A DNA stretch of 64,000 nucleotides from positions 172,780 through 236,779 of the forward strand of contig JAJEKB010000498.1 in assembly GCA_022393335.1 (NCBI GenBank), given 5' to 3'. Position 1 is the first letter of the stretch. Every line of letters starts with the position of its first letter. Source of the stretch: Macrotrachela quadricornifera. Lineage: Eukaryota > Rotifera > Eurotatoria > Philodinida > Philodinidae. The notes under the pieces are model-generated. The model was not told the origin of the DNA, searched no databases, and worked only from the letters and a program-made list of their open reading frames with translations. A program made the translations under genes and the position numbers. Of this stretch, positions 59,089-64,000 are shown in pieces.

Positions 59089-61163
59089 ATGGGAGCTTCT
59101 CACTCTGTCACAAGGCAACCAATATTTGTAGGTATTCCACCTGCTCCTAAAGCATTATGTCAAAACAACATCGTTGAAACATACTGTCTTATATGGCTCG
59201 ATACCAAAATTAATAAATACGAAGAGAATAGACAAGCACAACAACAACTTCGCAACATAACGCACAATATTAAAACTTTCGAGGATCCACATGAATGCCA
59301 ACAATATATTCAACGAGTACCTAAGAATCATCGAATTATATTAATTGCTAGTGGTCAATTAGGACGTGAATTAGTTCCTCATATTCATCACTTGAAACAA
59401 ATCTCATCTATTTATATCTACTGTGTCGATAAACAGAGAAATGAACAATGGGCTCAACAATACCACAAGGTTAGACAGTTTTATGTTCAATATTACTTTA
59501 TAAAAATTTAATGCATTAGATTGAGGCAGTGACTGTTGAATTCAACGATCTTCTTCGTCGAATTCAGCAGAGTCTGAAACAACCGATAGAAATCGACGAG
59601 TCTCTATCGATGAATATTTTCATCAATGATCAATCGACCACTGGTTTAAATGGGCAATATGTTCATTTTTTATCACTTATCAATATGCTTCTTCGAATGA
59701 AACCTAACGAGAATGATAAACATGAGTTAATGACATTATGCAAGCAAGAGTACAGAGGTAATGAGTTCCATGAATCTCTTATAGGCGAATTTGAGAAGCA
59801 CTATTCACCTACTCAAGCATTAGCATGGTATACTCGAGAATCCTTCTTATACAAAACATTAAATAAAGCATTGCGTAAACAAGATATTCATATGCTCTAT
59901 CTTTTTCGATGGTTCATTGTCGATATTCATAAACAATTGCTTCAAAATCAATGTCAATGCTCAATTCGTGCGTACCGTGGTCAATTGATATCGAAAACTG
60001 AATTAGAACGTCTAAAAAAATCGATTGGAAAATTAATATCATTCAATTCTTTCCTCTCGGCCAGTCTTATCGAACGACAAGCTATGACTTTTCAAAATAA
60101 TGGCAATACCATGAATGGTTTGCAAAAAGTATTATTCGAAATCAATGCCGATCCTCAAGTAGTAATTAACAAACCATTTGCTGATGTTAGCTCATATAGT
60201 GATTTCTCGAGTGAATGCGAAGTACTTTTCATGCTTGGTTGTGTCTTTCGCATTAAAGATGTTTGTAATCGTGGCACTGGTCAAGAATGGACCATTCATA
60301 TGACATTGTGCAATGATAGTGATCATCATCTTAATCAATTGGTTGAATCTATGCAGATAGAAAGCGAGAATTTTCGACCAAATCTTTCTTCATTAGGTGT
60401 TCTATTATGGAAGATGGGGAAATTTGAATTAGCGGAAATATACCTTCTTCGTTATGTTTCTGAAACTCCTTTAGATGATCCTTCACTTGCTTCGACATAC
60501 TTAAATTTGGGTCTGGTAACTACTGAAAAAGGAGATTATGCAGAGAGTCTTCGTTGGTATGATAAAGCACTGATGATTTACATGCAAGTTCAAGCATCAA
60601 ACTATGTCACAATTGGTATGTTGTACAACAATATTGGTTTGGCACACCAAAAAAGACATGAATACACTCAAGCATTAGAATCATTCGTTAAAGCAATATC
60701 GTTATACGAACAAGAACATGATGAGAATCATATGAATATGGCATTCTTTTACACTAACATTGGTCTCATTCATCATACGCAAAAGAATTACGCTGAGGCG
60801 ATCTCTTTTTACGAAAAGGCACGCGCTATATATCTAAATCATCTACATCCACATCATAACAATATAGGTCTCATTTACAATAATATTGGTGCTGTTCATC
60901 TAGATCTTGGTAATTTGGATCTTGCGTTAGAATATTTCGAACGAACAATCACGATATACTTAGAATCTCTGCCACATTTACATCCTGATATAGCTCTAAC
61001 ATATTACAATATAGGTCTTATTTATGAAAAGAAGAACGAACTATCACGAGCATGGCAATACATTCAAAAGGCATTGGAAATTTGGCAACAAGCTCTACCA
61101 TCTGAACATCCAGATATTATAAAATCTAAAGAGACTCTTCAGCGTATCTCACGCAGACTCTAA
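59089..61163 (+). CDS. ADP-ribosyltransferase with N-terminal alpha/beta domain and TPR repeats, N-myristoylated (ART-TPR B; exons 59089-59469, 59520-61163)
   Basis: 674 residues. The 50-bp intron is GT-AG, phase 0, joining YHK to IEAV. The start MGASHS fits N-myristoylation (Gly2, Ser6), so membrane attachment is likely, unlike gene A. Residues about 28-127 match the unnamed alpha/beta domain of gene A (CLIWLDT, FEDPHECQQYI, LIASGQLG, ISSIYIYC, NEQWAQ). The ADP-ribosyltransferase domain carries Arg280 (YRGQ), Ser-Ala-Ser 307-309 (FLSAS), and Glu359/Glu361 (ECEVLF): the R-S-ExE signature is complete. Residues about 410-670 hold six TPRs (YNNIGLA, YTNIGLI, YNNIGAV, YYNIGLI), much more diverged from each other than in gene A. 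Likely NAD-using modifier of protein arginine. Confidence 0.93.
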
Positions 61164-61942
61164 AAGAAAATCTTTTTTTTATTGAATAGAACCTATGATG
61201 ATTAAAATGAAATGTATTTTTATTCTTCATAATTTTTTTAAAAAGCCTTTTAATATTGCCAATATTAACATCATCATTCTGTTGCACGTTCTATTTTTTA
61301 AAATATTAATCTCGAAAAAGAACTTATTCTTGAGCCATTGCGTTTATAATGAACTAATTCTTCCATGAAAATTGTCATTTATAGAAGAATAAGTTTATGA
61401 AAAAAATCTTCAAATTCATATATCAACTAAGACTGTTTATAAATATTACCATTTTTTAGTCTGCAATTTCATTTTCAATAACTTTCATACATCTAGAAGT
61501 GCAAAAATCTCGACTCAGCAACTTATCGAACATCACATGTTTCAGAAAGATAAGGGTTATAAATCTTAACATATAACAGTATTTCGAACAATACGCCTGT
61601 TATCGCTTCACATAAAACTGAAGATTACAGCAAGATTTATGATCTATGCAACATGACTTGTAATTTTTGAGAAGACATTGAAAATGTGAATGTATGAATA
61701 ATATTGAAGGAAAGCAAATATTATCATTTAATATATTGCAATCAGTGTAGGCTGTTATAAAAATGTAGTGTGGTATGTTTAATATTTATTGTACAATTGA
61801 TAAGCTTTAAAAAGATCATATATTCCCTTAATAGTTATGAACTGATTTTCGTGATATATATTACTTATTCATTACTAGAGTAAAATGCAGACTGAAAAAA
61901 CTCTATTCTATACTATATACTTTTTTTGACAAATTTTTAAAG
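61164..61942. other. Intergenic
   Basis: AT-rich 3' flank of ART-TPR gene B; nothing recognised. Confidence 0.5.
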
Positions 61943-62339
61943 TATATATGGGGTTGCTCAGTCTGGGCGGATACCCCAACTTATTTTTCATTGTATAGCT
62001 TCTATTCATAGACCAAAATTTATGATTTTTTTACCAGTTATAGTACTTATAAAGAGCTAATAATTGCTATAGTTTCGATTGTATTCCTTTTTCAAAACCA
62101 AGGTACTCAAGCACCTTCATTCCATATCACTTTATGAGAGCGTATTTTTACGAATGACCTCAGAATATCATCTGTTTCTTTCACTTTCAATCAGATATAT
62201 AGTCGAAATGATAGCCTCTTATTAGCTCATTATTAGTACTATAATTGGTAAAAAAATCATAAGTTTTGGTCTATGAATAGAAGCTATATAATGAAAAATA
62301 AGTTGGGATATCCGGTTAGACTGGGCAACCCCATATATA
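61943..62339. repeat. Foldback MITE
   Basis: Arms of about 128 bp (61943-62070 and 62212-62339) are inverted, beginning TATATATGGGGTTGC and containing CTTCTATTCATAGACCAAAA, with about ten differences. The tips are TA-rich, which hides any TA target duplication. Non-coding, 397 bp. Confidence 0.85.
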
Positions 62340-64000
62340 TATATAGATAGATATGGAAATGCTTAAACTTAATGACCTATATATTTATTAAAATAGAAGA
62401 CCTTAGAAAAAGACTACACTAATACAAATAAAAAATCATAAATAATAGACAAAAAAAGGGCAAAAAGATTAAAAAAATTTTTAATAGTAAAATAAATGTC
62501 CTCGTTCTTGTATGTTGTAATCCAATATTTGACGGAATAGATAAAATATTCAAGAACGAGACTTGGCACCGACAAAATAAGAGATAGTTTTTGTATCCAT
62601 TCTGTCAAATCCGAATGATCATGAAATAAAATTGCTGTTACGATAATACCGAGAGAATAAAAGGTTACTGGAAGATATGGTCTTCTAAAACACATTGCTC
62701 CTCCTCATAATGAACAAACATTGAGCATGATGAAATGTAAAAAGTTGACATCAATTAATATACTACCATTTGATAACTTTCTCATTTGTTCGATGTTGAA
62801 TAAAAATAAATAAACAAGTATAAAATATGGCAACTATTGAAAGAATTCGAGAACGATAGTAATAAACACTAAAATAATTAAAACAAACAATGAATATTCG
62901 TTTTTTTTCCAAGACTAATCATTTTTATTCTTTCATGAATTGGAAAGTAAGCTTTAATCTTTATTCAGAAAATTTTTTTCCAATTTAGTAATTTCGATCA
63001 TCAAAAACAATTTTAATTATTAGATCGAAAAGGTGTTTGAATCACTTAGTCGATTGATCATTAGATAGTCATCGTTTTACTACAGTTTTGATCGTTTACA
63101 ATTAATAAAAAAAATTTCGTGGTCTCTTTCTGCAACCAAGTTGAACCACCGTCAAATATTCAACCGTATAAAGATAAAATAAAAGTTAATTCTTTGGATA
63201 ACATATTAAAGCCCCAATCCGTTTCAACGTTTCTGTATTGATAATAACCATCTTCATTTATGTATCACTGACATGCTGTCAAATAGGCAATAATATTGAA
63301 AACATGGTAAATATAAAAATCTTATTTTATTCTAATTAAACATCAAACAAACATAAATCCTATCAAATTTTCGATCTTATCAGAGATTTCAAACGGTCCT
63401 CATCAGTGCATCCAACAAACAAACAATGGTCGAAAATTTTACATCGTTTATGTTTATTTGAAAAAATGAAATTCGCTGTATTTTTATCAATATATTCGTA
63501 TCGATTTTATTATTCTCGTGCTATTCTAAATAAAATTTGACTTCATATTTGTAGTATATAGTTACTATAGCTTAAGTTTCTTTTAAATAATTAGATATTG
63601 GTGAAGACAAAGAGACAACTATTCGCTTCCTCATTATCCAGAGATAAATGTGAAAACAATGTTAAATGGCATTATGTACAACCGTTTATAATAGGAATAG
63701 GTCTTGTTATGGATCTTTAAAAAATTCCTAATAGTTTTCTAACTACTTTATGAAGAATCTTTCTCCTGGAAATCCTTTATACAAAGTCGATATAAATATG
63801 TTAAAAATAATAAAAACTCACCGAATAGATTTGATGTATATTTTCGTTTTCCGATATCTTTGTCGAAGTAAAGTTTATTTCGACTATGTTATGCGTGATT
63901 ACAAACAAAAATATAAGTCCTACAGAAATTTATTTAGAAATTTCGTAAATATGAAAAATTTTACTTTTAATCCGGAAATTATTTCGTTAGATCTTGTTAC
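62340..64000. other. Gene-poor end of window
   Basis: Apart from the possible small frame at 62414-62695, no gene, RNA gene or repeat is recognised. Confidence 0.45.
62414..62695 (-). CDS. Possible small membrane protein or exon (93 residues)
   Basis: It encodes two to three hydrophobic stretches (FYSLGIIVTAILF, LSLILSVPSLVLEYFIY, FFNLFALFLSIIYDFLFVLV) separated by short polar turns (HDHSDLTEW). The less AT-driven residues in the first half make it more credible than other small frames here. It may be an exon of a larger gene running off the window. No family recognised. Confidence 0.3.
   Translation of the reverse strand: MCFRRPYLPVTFYSLGIIVTAILFHDHSDLTEWIQKLSLILSVPSLVLEYFIYSVKYWITTYKNEDIYFTIKNFFNLFALFLSIIYDFLFVLV

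Noticed and set aside
1..64000. CRISPR arrays, operons, prokaryotic promoters, rRNA genes, telomeric repeats
   Set aside because: None seen; spliceosomal introns and gene families show nuclear animal DNA. tRNA genes could not be searched reliably by eye.

Overview
This is an AT-rich animal nuclear contig. It has short GT-AG introns (many of 48-65 bp), TATA-type promoters, no operons and many DNA transposons. The gene content strongly suggests a bdelloid rotifer (Rotaria or Adineta type): arginine-specific ADP-ribosyltransferases fused to kinesin-light-chain-type TPR repeats, FG-GAP propeller membrane proteins, a lectin-CAP secreted protein, a bacterial-looking S9 peptidase and a rhodopsin-like receptor. 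The assignment to bdelloids is an inference from family content; no marker gene was compared with a database.

Layout. 1-5.6 kb: no gene recognised. 5.6-6.8 kb (+): a probably N-myristoylated protein with a bacterial-looking His-Gly/Cys domain. 7.4-11.1 kb: two head-to-tail mariner elements sharing one TA. The first is split by a foldback element with a 9-bp target duplication (an assembly gap lies inside it). The body of the second has been inverted precisely between TA dinucleotides. 14.6-21.4 kb (+): three two-pass membrane modules that splice phases join into one gene, possibly continuing into a seven-repeat FG-GAP propeller. 22.5-23.9 kb (+): an eight-exon GET3/ASNA1 ATPase. 24.6-25.2 kb: a dead Tc1-like transposase. 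25.9-28.2 kb (+): ADP-ribosyltransferase-TPR gene A. 28.6-32.4 kb: a 41-bp tandem repeat, a long-TIR element with a decayed Cys-rich transposon protein, a hAT-like element and a palindrome. 33.1-34.2 kb (-): a BTB-like protein. 38.4-40.2 kb (-): S9 peptidase. 41.4-42.7 kb: a decayed Merlin element. 43.5-45.3 kb (-): membrane-anchored alpha/beta hydrolase. 46-46.9 kb (-): secreted lectin-CAP protein. 48.4-49.2 kb: a 769-bp near-palindrome. 50.2-51.2 kb (+): seven-helix receptor. 53.3-54.3 kb (-): APH-like kinase. 54.7-57.2 kb (-): a mariner fragment and an NHL-repeat pseudogene. 59.1-61.2 kb (+): ADP-ribosyltransferase-TPR gene B. 61.9-62.3 kb: a foldback MITE.

How the parts relate. GET3 is the only clear housekeeping gene. 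Most other genes belong to accessory families, several of them surface-exposed, secreted or signalling. ART-TPR genes A and B share an unnamed N-terminal alpha/beta domain and the complete R-S-ExE catalytic signature. They look like a two-member set of NAD-using effectors with different membrane targeting. At least nine transposon-derived structures from mariner, Tc1, Merlin, hAT-like and foldback classes are present, and every transposase copy that can be read is damaged.
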